Assembly: GCF_013284035.1 (NCBI RefSeq) | Contig: NZ_CP054141.1 | Span: 3,906,001-3,970,000, forward strand | Direction of reading: 5' to 3' | DNA: 64,000 nucleotides | Source: Flavobacterium sp. M31R6 | Lineage (GTDB): Bacteria > Bacteroidota > Bacteroidia > Flavobacteriales > Flavobacteriaceae | Shown here: positions 25,735 to 34,610 of the stretch, piece by piece | Layout of the letters: each line of letters begins with the position of its first letter | Numbering within the stretch: position 1 is the first letter of the stretch | Notes under the pieces: generated by a model | What the model saw: only the letters and a program-made list of their open reading frames with translations | Told to the model about the DNA's origin: nothing | The model's database searches: none | Translations under genes and position numbers: made by a program

Positions 25735-28590
25735 TTATTTACTCAAATACATTTTTCTTCTAGAGTACAATTCGTAGAATTGATCATCTTTCAAATCATC
25801 AATAAACAAGATACTTTCTCCTGTTGATTTCATCTCTGGCCCTAATGCTTTGTTCACATTTTGGAATTTACTGAAAGAGAAAACCGGTTGTTTGATAGCA
25901 TACCCTTTTAATTTTGGATTAAAATCAAAATCAGTTACTTTATTGTGTCCCAACATTACTTTTGTAGCGTAGTTAACATAAGGTTCACCATAAGCCTTTG
26001 CAATAAATGGAACTGTTCTCGAAGCTCTAGGATTTGCTTCAATAATATAAACGGTATCGTCTTTTATCGCAAACTGTATATTGATTAAACCTACTGTTTT
26101 TAAAGCTTTGGCAATTTTATGAGTGTGATCTTTTATCTGTTGCATTACAAATTCACCCAAGTTGAAAGGTGGCAAAGTAGCATTACTGTCACCAGAGTGT
26201 ACTCCACAAGGCTCGATATGCTCCATTATACCTATAATATAAACATTACCATCAGCATCACAAATCGCATCCGCTTCGGCTTCGATTGCTCCAGCCAAAT
26301 AATGGTCTAAAAGCAATTTGTTTCCTGGAATTGTTTTCAATAAATTGATTACATGCTCCTCTAATTCTTGCTTGTTGATTACAATTTTCATTCCTTGACC
26401 TCCTAATACATAAGAAGGACGAATCAATAAAGGAAAGTCTAAAGTATCTGCTAATGCCGAAGCCTCGTCTGCAGTTTCTGCAATTCCAAATTGCGGGAAT
26501 GGAATTTTTAATTCGGTCAACAATTCAGAGAAACGTCCTCTGTCTTCTGCTAAATCAAGAGCATCAAAACTAGTTCCGATGATTTTTACTCCGTATTTAG
26601 ATAATTTTTCAGCCAATTTCAAGGCAGTTTGTCCTCCTAATTGCACAATTACTCCTTCCGGTTTTTCGTGTTGGATAATATCATAAATATGTTCCCAGAA
26701 TACAGGCTCAAAATACAATTTATCGGCTGTGTCAAAATCAGTCGAAACCGTTTCTGGATTACAGTTAATCATGATAGTTTCATATCCGCATTCTTTGGCG
26801 GCAAGAACTCCGTGTACACAAGAGTAATCAAACTCGATTCCTTGCCCAATTCGGTTTGGTCCTGAACCCAAAACAACAATTTTCTTTTTGTCGGTTACAA
26901 CACTTTCGTTGTCAACATAACGTTCACCATTGGCTTTTTCAATTTCAGCCTCAAAAGTAGAGTAATAATAAGGTGTTTTAGCTTGAAACTCGGCTGCGCA
27001 AGTATCAACCAATTTGAATACACGGTTGATGTCCATTGTCATACGCAAAGCATGAACTTCGCTTTCCAGACAATTCATCATGTGAGCGATTTGTCTGTCG
27101 GCAAATCCTTTTTGCTTTGCTTCAAGTAAAAGTTCTTTTGGTAAATTAGAAACCTTATAGTTTGAAATTTCTTTTTCTAAAGTATATAGTTCTTCGTATT
27201 GTTTCAAGAACCACATATCGATTTTTGTGATTTCGTGAATACGGCTCAATGGAATTCCCATTGCAATAGCATCATAAATTACGAAAACACGATCCCAGCT
27301 TGCAAAAGTGAGTTTCTCAATAATTTGCTCGTAGTTTGTATATCCTTTTCCGTCGGCACCAAGACCGTTTCTTTTTATTTCTAATGATTGAGTGGCTTTG
27401 TGAAGAGCTTCTTGGAACGAACGTCCAATTCCCATCACCTCTCCTACCGATTTCATTTGAAGTCCCAAAGTTCTGTCAGCCCCTTCAAATTTATCAAAGT
27501 TCCAACGTGGTATTTTTACAATTACATAATCTAAAGTTGGTTCAAAAAGAGCCGAAGTAGATTTGGTAATTTGATTTTGCAATTCATCTAAGTTGTATCC
27601 TAAAGCCAGTTTAGAAGCAATTTTTGCAATTGGGTAACCTGTCGCTTTTGAAGCCAAAGCAGATGAACGAGATACACGAGGATTGATTTCAATCGCAACG
27701 ATATCCTCTTTTTCATCTGGCGAAACGGCAAACTGCACGTTACATCCTCCTGCAAAGTTTCCGATGCTACGCATCATCAAGATAGCATAATCACGTAATT
27801 TTTGGAATGTCGTATCCGACAACGTCATAGCTGGCGCCACAGTAATTGAATCTCCAGTATGAATTCCCATTGGATCCATATTTTCGATAGAACAGATAAT
27901 CACAACATTGTCGTTTTTATCTCTCAATAACTCTAATTCGTATTCTTTCCATCCTATCAAAGCCTTGTCAATCAAAACTTCGTGAATAGGTGACATCTCC
28001 AATCCGTAAGTCAGTTTTTCGTCAAATTCTTCTTTAGTATGTACAAATGCTGCTCCAGTTCCTCCAAGAGTAAAAGAAGGACGAATTACTAATGGAAAAC
28101 CAAATTCCTGTGCAATTTCTTTTCCTTCCAGAAAAGAAGTAGCTGTTTTTGCTGGTGCAGTAGGAACATTTATTTTTTGAAGCAATTGTTTGAACTGCTC
28201 TCTATCTTCAGTAATATTGATGGCATTTACATCTACACCAATCATTCGAACTCCAAAATCTTGCCAAATTCCTTTTTCGTCTGCTTCCAAACATAAGTTC
28301 AAAGCTGTTTGTCCTCCCATAGTTGGAAGTACCGCATCAATCTGCGGGTGTGCTTTAAGAATCTCAATAATAGACTTAGTCGTCAATGGCTTCAAATAAA
28401 CATGATCCGCCATAGATGGGTCGGTCATAATTGTTGCTGGATTGGAATTGATTAAGATTACTTCAATCCCTTCTTCACGAATGGAACGGGCTGACTGTGA
28501 ACCTGCATAATCAAATTCACATGCTTGACCAATAACTATCGGACCTGAACCTATTATTAAAACTGATTTTATAGATGTATCTTTTGGCAT
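25735..28590 (-). CDS. carB: Carbamoyl-phosphate synthase large subunit lacking the C-terminal allosteric domain
   Basis: The 951-residue enzyme makes carbamoyl phosphate from ammonia, bicarbonate and two ATP for pyrimidine and arginine synthesis. Both ATP-grasp halves are complete: IIGSGPIVIGQACEFDYAG at the start, VLGSGPNRIGQGIEFDYS at about residue 575, and EINPRVSRSSALASKATGYPIA and EANPRASRTVPFIAKAYG as metal-binding loops. E. coli CarB has about 1073 residues. Here the chain stops at GPEMKSTGESILFIDDLKDD plus about 15 residues, so the MGS-like domain that binds UMP and ornithine in E. coli is absent. carA is not in the window. Confidence 0.96.
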   Translation of the reverse strand: MPKDTSIKSVLIIGSGPIVIGQACEFDYAGSQSARSIREEGIEVILINSNPATIMTDPSMADHVYLKPLTTKSIIEILKAHPQIDAVLPTMGGQTALNLCLEADEKGIWQDFGVRMIGVDVNAINITEDREQFKQLLQKINVPTAPAKTATSFLEGKEIAQEFGFPLVIRPSFTLGGTGAAFVHTKEEFDEKLTYGLEMSPIHEVLIDKALIGWKEYELELLRDKNDNVVIICSIENMDPMGIHTGDSITVAPAMTLSDTTFQKLRDYAILMMRSIGNFAGGCNVQFAVSPDEKEDIVAIEINPRVSRSSALASKATGYPIAKIASKLALGYNLDELQNQITKSTSALFEPTLDYVIVKIPRWNFDKFEGADRTLGLQMKSVGEVMGIGRSFQEALHKATQSLEIKRNGLGADGKGYTNYEQIIEKLTFASWDRVFVIYDAIAMGIPLSRIHEITKIDMWFLKQYEELYTLEKEISNYKVSNLPKELLLEAKQKGFADRQIAHMMNCLESEVHALRMTMDINRVFKLVDTCAAEFQAKTPYYYSTFEAEIEKANGERYVDNESVVTDKKKIVVLGSGPNRIGQGIEFDYSCVHGVLAAKECGYETIMINCNPETVSTDFDTADKLYFEPVFWEHIYDIIQHEKPEGVIVQLGGQTALKLAEKLSKYGVKIIGTSFDALDLAEDRGRFSELLTELKIPFPQFGIAETADEASALADTLDFPLLIRPSYVLGGQGMKIVINKQELEEHVINLLKTIPGNKLLLDHYLAGAIEAEADAICDADGNVYIIGIMEHIEPCGVHSGDSNATLPPFNLGEFVMQQIKDHTHKIAKALKTVGLINIQFAIKDDTVYIIEANPRASRTVPFIAKAYGEPYVNYATKVMLGHNKVTDFDFNPKLKGYAIKQPVFSFSKFQNVNKALGPEMKSTGESILFIDDLKDDQFYELYSRRKMYLSK

Positions 28591-28690
28591 TTTATTATGT
28601 GTTGTAGTTGTTGTTTTTTTATCACTTAAAATTTAAAATTTGTTAGAAAAACTCAAATTTCAAACTTAATACAGCAGTACCGCTTGGGTA

Positions 28691-28724
28691 TAAAAAAAGG
28701 CGATACTAAAAAAAGTAACGCCTT
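28691..28724 (-). terminator. Intrinsic terminator of rpmH
   Basis: An 11 bp stem (28697-28707 with 28714-28724, one mismatch) with a T-rich loop on the minus strand is followed by TTTTTTTA. Confidence 0.8.
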
Positions 28725-28743
28725 ATAGATGTTTATACAAACA

Positions 28744-28905
28744 TTATTTTTTGTGTCTTGGTTCGCTAGAAACAGTCAACTTATGTCTTCCTTTAGCTCT
28801 TCTACGCGCTAGAACTTTTCTTCCATTAGCAGAAGCCATTCTATCCATAAATCCGTGTTTATTTCTTCTTTTTCTTTTCGATGGTTGAAACGTTCTTTTG
28901 CTCAT
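28744..28905 (-). CDS. rpmH: 50S ribosomal protein L34
   Basis: This short gene encodes 53 residues beginning [20 protein letters not shown], the L34 N-terminus, with the basic [22 protein letters not shown] core. The C-terminus is slightly extended ([10 protein letters not shown]) compared with the usual 44-46 residues, as often in Bacteroidota. It is a structural component of the large ribosomal subunit. Its terminator separates it from carB. dnaA, rnpA and other usual bacterial rpmH neighbours are absent here. Confidence 0.96.
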
Positions 28906-29041
28906 TGCTTTGTATGTTTAAAAATCTTAATTAAGTATCTATTTATTTTTGAATAACCATTATTCTAAAACCGAGTGCAAATATACAAAGACTTTTTTTT
29001 CTGGCAAGTAGTTTTTAAAAAATATTTTTAAATCCTTTTAC

Positions 29042-29049
29042 TATCTTTG
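29042..29049 (+). promoter_or_regulatory. Promoter -7 box of the TPR membrane protein gene
   Basis: TATCTTTG fits TAnnTTTG and lies 22 bp upstream of the ATG at 29072. No clear -33 TTG at standard spacing. Confidence 0.5.
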
Positions 29050-29071
29050 TAACCACAAATCTTTACATATT

Positions 29072-29587
29072 ATGTTTCATAAAAATATCAAACTTATTCT
29101 CGCTGGACTTATTATAATCACTAGCATTTGGCAATTTACAGAAAGCAATATAGGAAACGGAATTTTCCTTATCATATTGTCCGGAATCCCAGTTTTTTTA
29201 TATTTCAAAAACGAACTTATTCTACTTGCCTTCTTAAAACTAAGAAAACAAGACTTTGAAGGAGCCAAAAAATGGTTAGCTTACATCAAAAATCCTGAAA
29301 CAGCTTTGGTTAGAAAGCAACAAGGATATTTCAATTACCTACATGGAATTATGCTTTCGCAAACGAATATCAACCAAGCTGAAAAATATTTCAAAAAGGC
29401 AATCGAACTAGGATTATCAATGGACATGGATTTGGCAGTTGCCAAATTAAACTTAGCTGGTGTCGCAATGACTCGCAGAAGAAAATTAGAAGCTACCTCT
29501 TTATTGAATGAAGCAAAAAAATTAGACAAGCAAAACATGCTTAAAGATCAGATTGCTATGATGAAAGAGCAAATGAAAAAAATATAA
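29072..29587 (+). CDS. Membrane protein with TPR-like repeats
   Basis: The 171-residue protein has two adjacent membrane segments (about residues 7-50: LILAGLIIITSIW and IFLIILSGIPVFLYF). A cytosolic helical part follows with TPR-like units: EGAKKWLAYIKNPE, INQAEKYFKKAIELGL and AVAKLNLAGVAMTRRRKLEATSLLNEAKKLDK. TPRs usually mediate protein contacts; the partner is unknown. It is monocistronic, with its own -7 box and a strong terminator. Conserved relatives are common in Flavobacteriia, by my recollection. Confidence 0.75.
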   Translation: MFHKNIKLILAGLIIITSIWQFTESNIGNGIFLIILSGIPVFLYFKNELILLAFLKLRKQDFEGAKKWLAYIKNPETALVRKQQGYFNYLHGIMLSQTNINQAEKYFKKAIELGLSMDMDLAVAKLNLAGVAMTRRRKLEATSLLNEAKKLDKQNMLKDQIAMMKEQMKKI

Positions 29588-29623
29588 ACTTCAAGTTTAA
29601 AACACTTATTCTCATTATATTAT

Positions 29624-29656
29624 AAAAGTCATCCTTGTTTTAGGATGACTTTTTTT
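29624..29656 (+). terminator. Intrinsic terminator after the TPR membrane protein
   Basis: AAAAGTCATCCT pairs perfectly with AGGATGACTTTT around a 6 nt loop, followed by T's. Confidence 0.85.
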
Positions 29657-29759
29657 ACATCGTAAGTATTACATCGGATTAATATGTTGTTCAACGTTAT
29701 TTTTGTGTTATTAAATACAAACAAGATATTTTAGCCAACCGTTTCATACCTACTGATTT

Positions 29760-30455
29760 ATGCGCAGATTTTTACTTACACTAATTGTATCTTTATTCTT
29801 TACGGCATCATATTGCCAAGACACAATTACATACCTAACTGACGCTATAAAAGAAAACATAAATCCTTATAAAAGAGCAAGCAATAACGCTTACGAAAAA
29901 AGAAACATTGAGGAAGGCAAAAACCTTTTTGACTCCTTAGTAAAAAACAAACTCATCGGAACAAAATTTGATGATTTCAGTTTAAAAGTTTACAAAGAAA
30001 AAAACGTAAAAATTAACCGAATCTCCAAGCCTATTTTCATCATCACTTACGCTTCTTGGTGCGTAATTCCAAAAGGAGAGATTCCCGCTTTAAATATATT
30101 AGCTAAAGAACATCGTGATGACATGCAATTTATTGTAGTGTTTTGGGATAAAAAAAGTGATCTAAAAAATATCGCCTATAAATTTAGTGACAATATTAAA
30201 GTATGTTACGCCAATGAATACTATTCAAAAGACACTCATATTGTGGCAACCATTAAGCACACTTTAGGTTTTCCAACCTCAATTTTTGTTGATGAAAATA
30301 AATATGTTGTCAACATTAAACATTTTGAAAGTAAAACAAAAATAAAAACTCCTATTAAAGAAGCCATTATCACCAGCTATAATTACTTCAGCAAAGACAT
30401 TAATGAAAATCTCATGAAAGCTTTAACCAGTAAAAAAAGCTTCACCACTAATTAA
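29760..30455 (+). CDS. Thioredoxin-fold (TlpA-like) periplasmic protein lacking the resolving cysteine
   Basis: The 231-residue protein has a signal peptide (RRFLLTLIVSLFFTASYC, cleavage about residue 20). A thioredoxin-like domain follows from about residue 70, with the family signature position reading ASWCVIPKGEIPALN. In redox-active TlpA proteins this is WCxxC; here C101 is present but the second cysteine is proline (P104 region, WCVIP). The cis-proline strand GFPTSIFVDEN is retained. It may therefore act as a monothiol or be non-redox. It stands alone between two terminators or gaps. The function is unknown. Confidence 0.75.
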   Translation: MRRFLLTLIVSLFFTASYCQDTITYLTDAIKENINPYKRASNNAYEKRNIEEGKNLFDSLVKNKLIGTKFDDFSLKVYKEKNVKINRISKPIFIITYASWCVIPKGEIPALNILAKEHRDDMQFIVVFWDKKSDLKNIAYKFSDNIKVCYANEYYSKDTHIVATIKHTLGFPTSIFVDENKYVVNIKHFESKTKIKTPIKEAIITSYNYFSKDINENLMKALTSKKSFTTN

Positions 30456-30494
30456 TTATTTCTTTTCACTTCGTTTTATTATTATATTGTTTAA

Positions 30495-31172
30495 CTATAA
30501 TTCTTCACCACTATATTGATCCAGAATAATTTTAGGCAAATTTGCATTCAACCATTTACATTTCATTAAAATCATGACGTGAGTACCACCTTTAACGACT
30601 ATACAATTAGTAATATTTTTAATTGGAAAAACATCGTCTGCATCTCCATGAATATGTATCACATTTTGATCAACAACAGACCTATCCCACAAAATAACTT
30701 GCTCAATAGCCCAATCCAGATATCGCTTATCTCGTACCGAAAGAAATTTTTCATATAATTTAAGTCTTTCACTTACTTTTTTGCCAAAAGAAAATTTGGC
30801 TAGACTTTCAATATTTTGAACTAAACCAACTGGAATTAATTTATAAGCTTTCGTGCTTTTTGCAATTAGCATTCTTTTGGGAAACTCCAAATTACTTTTT
30901 ACACTGGAAATAATTATAACTTTACGTACCGAAATAAATCGTGCCATTTCCTGAACCAAAATACCGCCAAAAGAAACACCTATCAAAACTGGATTTTGAT
31001 GTTTAATCTTTTCCGTCATTCGTTTGGCATAGTCCTGTAAAGATTCTTTCTCTAATGGAATTTCCCATTCCAAAAAAAACATTTCAAATTCTGATTCAGG
31101 GAGTTTTATCCTTTCAAAAATAGAAACACTCGCCGCCAAACCAGGCATAAAATAAACCGGAACTTTATTCAT
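30495..31172 (-). CDS. Alpha/beta hydrolase
   Basis: The 225-residue cytosolic protein has the alpha/beta hydrolase order: VYFMPGLAAS oxyanion strand, nucleophile elbow GVSFGGILVQEMA with serine near residue 72, HGDADDVFP carrying the acid, and the late GGTHVMILMKCKWLNANL with the catalytic histidine. It is shorter than many family members, with a small cap (KAYKLIPVGLVQNIESLAKF). The substrate cannot be told from sequence. It converges on the thioredoxin-like gene with a 39 bp gap. Confidence 0.82.
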   Translation of the reverse strand: MNKVPVYFMPGLAASVSIFERIKLPESEFEMFFLEWEIPLEKESLQDYAKRMTEKIKHQNPVLIGVSFGGILVQEMARFISVRKVIIISSVKSNLEFPKRMLIAKSTKAYKLIPVGLVQNIESLAKFSFGKKVSERLKLYEKFLSVRDKRYLDWAIEQVILWDRSVVDQNVIHIHGDADDVFPIKNITNCIVVKGGTHVMILMKCKWLNANLPKIILDQYSGEEL

Positions 31173-31543
31173 AACTAATTAACCATTAATCAATATTAGT
31201 TTTTACCATACCATTTTTTAAAATTAAATATTTTATTCCCATTTACAGGTTACTTGAAGATATATTTCACATTTAAAACAAGAACCAAAAAACAATCCGC
31301 ATCAACTAATGCACGCTTTTTAAAAATTCAGTTTCGTAAGTTAATCACAAAAACTTTTGCGACTGATTATCAAATCATTACCTTTGCACTTTATATAACA
31401 AATTCAGTGCACAAAAATTACTTCAACACTAATTTAAATTTATAATATAGAAGATAAAGCTTACTTAAAATGTAGTTTTAATGTTTTATGTACTACTTAA
31501 AAAACAAACAACAACTCATTATTTGCATCAATAAAACCCAAAA
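31173..31543. other. Intergenic, nothing recognised
   Basis: An AT-rich gap between divergent genes. A 63-codon frame at 31254-31445 exists, but its composition is basic and low in complexity and it resembles no protein family, so it is not called. No promoter of the full consensus was found. Confidence 0.5.
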
Positions 31544-31846
31544 ATGGAAACTACAACAAAATTAGAGATTAAAGACAATGCTTTTGCCCGACAATTTGAA
31601 ACAAAAGTAGAAACCGGAATTGTTTCTGTTGAGTATTCTTTTCAGGAGAAAAAAATATTTTTAACCAAGATTAACGTTCCTGAAAATTACAATGACGAAG
31701 AACTAATTTCTAATTTCCTAAAGAACATCATGGAAACTGCTATTGAAAAAAAATTAAAAGTAGTGCCTATTCTTCCTAAAATTGTTGCTTTCTTTAAAAA
31801 AAACCCAATCTACAAAGAATTGCTTCCACCTGGAATACGGATATAA
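31544..31846 (+). CDS. Small GNAT-type N-acetyltransferase (YjdJ-like)
   Basis: The 100-residue protein fits the small Gcn5-related N-acetyltransferase domain family of YjdJ/YidJ type: strand DNAFARQFETKVETGIVSVEYSF, LTKINVPENYNDEELISNFLKNIMETAIEKKLKVVPILPKIVAFFKKNP. The last part corresponds to the usual CPFVRAYIKRHPEY motif, with serine/cysteine positions changed. The acceptor is unknown. It has its own strong terminator and no co-oriented neighbour, so it is probably monocistronic. Confidence 0.8.
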   Translation: METTTKLEIKDNAFARQFETKVETGIVSVEYSFQEKKIFLTKINVPENYNDEELISNFLKNIMETAIEKKLKVVPILPKIVAFFKKNPIYKELLPPGIRI

Positions 31847-31847
31847 T

Positions 31848-31885
31848 AAAAAAGAGCCAGTTTATTAATAAACTGGCTCTTTTTG
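31848..31885. terminator. Bidirectional terminator between converging genes
   Basis: A perfect 18 bp inverted repeat centred at 31866/31867 (AAAAAGAGCCAGTTTATT and complement) with A/T flanks serves the GNAT gene on plus and the Tyr/His-rich protein on minus. Confidence 0.85.
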
Positions 31886-31906
31886 TAAATCCTAAACTTT
31901 GCAATT

Positions 31907-33046
31907 CTATTTATTCCTTTGAGAAGATTGCCTTGTAGTTGAATTATGTGTAGAAGTTCGAGTATTTTCCGGTCTTGCAGACGGAGACACAGGACGTGTT
32001 GTCGAAGGTGACGTAGGTCGAGTTGATGGTGATATCGGACGAGTCGCAGGACGTGTTGTTGATGGTGACGTAGGCCTAGTTGATGGCGATGTCGGATGTG
32101 TCACAGGACGTGTTGTTGATGGTGACGTAGGCCTAGTTGATGGCGTTGTTGGTCGAGTCGTCGATGGTGAAGTAGGTCGAGTTGCAGGCGTTGTTGGACG
32201 AGTTGACGGACGATTATTAGTTGTAGTTGACGGTCTTGTTGTTGGATTATTTGGCCTTCTATAATTATTCCCATTATAAGTCCTTTTATAATTGCCGTTT
32301 CTCGTATTGTTCACCACTATAACAGATGTACTTCTTCTGGAATAATAATTATTATAATGAGATGGATAATGATAATAAGGTGGTCTATAATAATGATTGT
32401 GGTAATGGTAATGATTATGATAATAGACACTAAAATACAATGGCGCCCATGGTCTAAAATAATGGGGGTAATATCCATAATAATAAGGCGGATAATATGG
32501 CACGTAAACTGGTGAATACAAATAAACCACTACAGGACTTGTAACCACATTAACTGTTGTTGTCACAACCTTTTCTGTTCCTGTATAACCCGGATTTATC
32601 GTAGTGGTAGTGTTTTTTGAATCAAGAGGTTCTACCACATAATTTTTACCATATAAATTTTCATCTCCAACTATTTGAACTGAAATATTCTTATTTTTGT
32701 CTTTGTTTACAAAAACTACAGCTACATCTTGTATGTCATTTTTATTGGGTTCAACTTGAAGAATAAACATAAAATTGTCGCCCTCTTTTTCGGTTTTCAC
32801 TTTAATAAAATCAACTTTTCCATCATTATCCAAATCCAAATTGTTGATTTTAGAGTTTTCATCATTTAATGATTCCTCAAATTTCTCAATAGTGGTTGAA
32901 TTCTGAAAAACATCCAAAACGGCATATAAATTTAGATCGTCACCAGGCAAACCCAAAGCTTCCGGCTCTTCATTGGATTGCGAATATCCCGCATAACCAA
33001 TAAAAATAATCAAGATTATAGATAAATAATACTTTCCTTTTTTCAT
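31907..33046 (-). CDS. Secreted low-complexity protein with EF-hand-like loop, Tyr/His-rich middle and TRPTSPS repeats
   Basis: The 379-residue protein has a signal peptide ending about GYSQ (residue 22). Residues about 40-125 form a compact domain with a calcium-loop-like DLDNDGKVDFIKV. The segment at about 165-245 is extremely rich in Tyr, His and Pro (VYVPYYPPYYYGYYPHYF). The C-terminal 120 residues are Thr/Pro/Ser/Arg repeats of the form RPTSPSTTRP. Such composition suggests a cell-surface or wall-associated protein; similar Tyr/His-rich regions occur in unrelated envelope proteins. No enzyme domain is recognised and the function is unknown. Confidence 0.75.
   Translation of the reverse strand: MKKGKYYLSIILIIFIGYAGYSQSNEEPEALGLPGDDLNLYAVLDVFQNSTTIEKFEESLNDENSKINNLDLDNDGKVDFIKVKTEKEGDNFMFILQVEPNKNDIQDVAVVFVNKDKNKNISVQIVGDENLYGKNYVVEPLDSKNTTTTINPGYTGTEKVVTTTVNVVTSPVVVYLYSPVYVPYYPPYYYGYYPHYFRPWAPLYFSVYYHNHYHYHNHYYRPPYYHYPSHYNNYYSRRSTSVIVVNNTRNGNYKRTYNGNNYRRPNNPTTRPSTTTNNRPSTRPTTPATRPTSPSTTRPTTPSTRPTSPSTTRPVTHPTSPSTRPTSPSTTRPATRPISPSTRPTSPSTTRPVSPSARPENTRTSTHNSTTRQSSQRNK
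31955..32230 (-). repeat. Degenerate tandem repeat coding RPTSPSTTRP
   Basis: The 3' part of the Tyr/His-rich protein gene repeats units of about 30-36 bp containing GTAGGTCGAGTTGATGGTGA-like segments on the plus strand. The units differ at several positions and all keep the reading frame. Confidence 0.75.
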
Positions 33047-33162
33047 AATAAAGTCTTTACGTAAAAAATTAAAATCGTTAACTTTTGTTATTTGACCAAT
33101 TAAAGCAACAAAGGTTTAATCATCTTCAATACTTTATAACTTAACCCCCATAAAATTCGTTT

Positions 33163-34500
33163 TTACTTTTTAAAAATTTCTAATAAAGCGGTTGTTCCGA
33201 GAGTAACACCTAGTGGAATTGAGCTTAAATCTACTTCAAAGTTACTATTGTGATTAAAAAACGGAAACATCTTACCCTCTTTAGCCGCCTTTTCTGAAGC
33301 TTCTTTATTAGCTACACCAACCAGCATATAGTCATAAACTGGCTTCGGATTATGAATTACTAAATGATGAAAATCTTCAGACCCCATAACGGCAGGAATG
33401 TTTTTGATATTTTTATCAGGCGCAATAACCGCTTCTAACGCTTTATTTACTTTGTCTACCATAACTTCATTATTTACCAGTGGATATGCCATTCCTTTCA
33501 TGGTTAATGTTGGATACAATTCTTTGGGTAAATCATAGGCAAAGGCAATACTTTCATTTATACGTTTAATTCCGTTTAGCATTAGGATACGATCTTGTTC
33601 ATTAAACCAGCGCAAATTAAGTTTGAGTAGTGCCGAACCAGGGATTACATTATTATCTATACCCGATTGAAAAGAACCTACAGTGATCACAGCAGCGTTT
33701 TGTGGGTCAATGGCCCGACTTATTATGGCTTGATATTCAATTACGGCAGCTGCTCCCATCAAAATTGGGTCTTTTGCAACCTGAGGAGAAGATCCATGAC
33801 CTCCAATTCCATAAAATGTGACATCCAGCACATCCATACCTGCCATTCTTTTTCCACTACCATTTGAAATATAACCAACTGGGAATGGAGCTGTGTGCAT
33901 GCCAAATAAATAATCGGGTACAGGGACTCCTTTTTCATACATTTTATCATTAATCATAGCTTCTGCTCCTTCACCCAACTCTTCAGCTGGCTGCCCCACC
34001 ATTACCAAAGTTCCACTCCAGGACTTTTTTAAAGCTACCATGGCTTTAGCAATACCTAACATCCAAATTGTATGTGCATCATGTCCGCAGGCGTGCATCG
34101 CAGGCACATCCTCTCCTGCCCTATTTTTTACTAATTTATTGTTTGCGTATGCAACTCCAGTCGTTTCTTGAACTGAATTACAATCCATATCGGCGCGATA
34201 CATTACAACAGGGCCAATACCGTTTTTCAAAATACCTACTACACCTGTTTTACCAATTCCAGTTTTAACCTCAAATCCTAAAGCTTTTAATTCTTTGGCA
34301 ACAATAGCGGCAGTTCGTACCTCCATGAAACCTAATTCCGGATTTGCATGTATGTCTTTAAACATATCTATCCATCTTTTAGTATCAGTATCTACTACTT
34401 TATTTAATTCTGGGTTTGATGTATTTGATTGCGCAACTATTACATTTTCGATGAGCAATAATAAAAGTATTGATAAAAAAAATGTCTTATTGTTTTTCAT
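33163..34500 (-). CDS. M20-family amidohydrolase, exported
   Basis: The 445-residue zinc hydrolase has a signal peptide (FFLSILLLLLIENVIVAQ). The M20D signatures follow: DMDCNSVQETTG, MHACGHDAHTIWMLG with metal ligands, GQPAEELGEGAEAMI with the catalytic glutamate pair, and FGMHTAPFPVGYI. Near the C-terminus MGSEDFHHL supplies another ligand. The family removes N-acyl groups from amino acids or cleaves peptides; IAA-amino acid hydrolase-like annotation is common, but the substrate here is unknown. The leader suggests a periplasmic location. It is divergent from no close partner; chaA lies 110 bp upstream on the same strand. Confidence 0.88.
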   Translation of the reverse strand: MKNNKTFFLSILLLLLIENVIVAQSNTSNPELNKVVDTDTKRWIDMFKDIHANPELGFMEVRTAAIVAKELKALGFEVKTGIGKTGVVGILKNGIGPVVMYRADMDCNSVQETTGVAYANNKLVKNRAGEDVPAMHACGHDAHTIWMLGIAKAMVALKKSWSGTLVMVGQPAEELGEGAEAMINDKMYEKGVPVPDYLFGMHTAPFPVGYISNGSGKRMAGMDVLDVTFYGIGGHGSSPQVAKDPILMGAAAVIEYQAIISRAIDPQNAAVITVGSFQSGIDNNVIPGSALLKLNLRWFNEQDRILMLNGIKRINESIAFAYDLPKELYPTLTMKGMAYPLVNNEVMVDKVNKALEAVIAPDKNIKNIPAVMGSEDFHHLVIHNPKPVYDYMLVGVANKEASEKAAKEGKMFPFFNHNSNFEVDLSSIPLGVTLGTTALLEIFKK

Positions 34501-34610
34501 GATTTTATTATTTAATCGTTATTCTACAAACTTATTCACCTTCATTTACTCCTTAAAAGTCTTTAATTTTATAGTGATAAAAACGAATTGCAATTAAATA
34601 CAAAACCAAT

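Noticed and set aside
31254..31445. 63-codon plus-strand frame in the gap before the GNAT gene
   Set aside because: Basic, low-complexity composition, no recognisable family and no promoter or terminator; most likely chance in AT-rich DNA.
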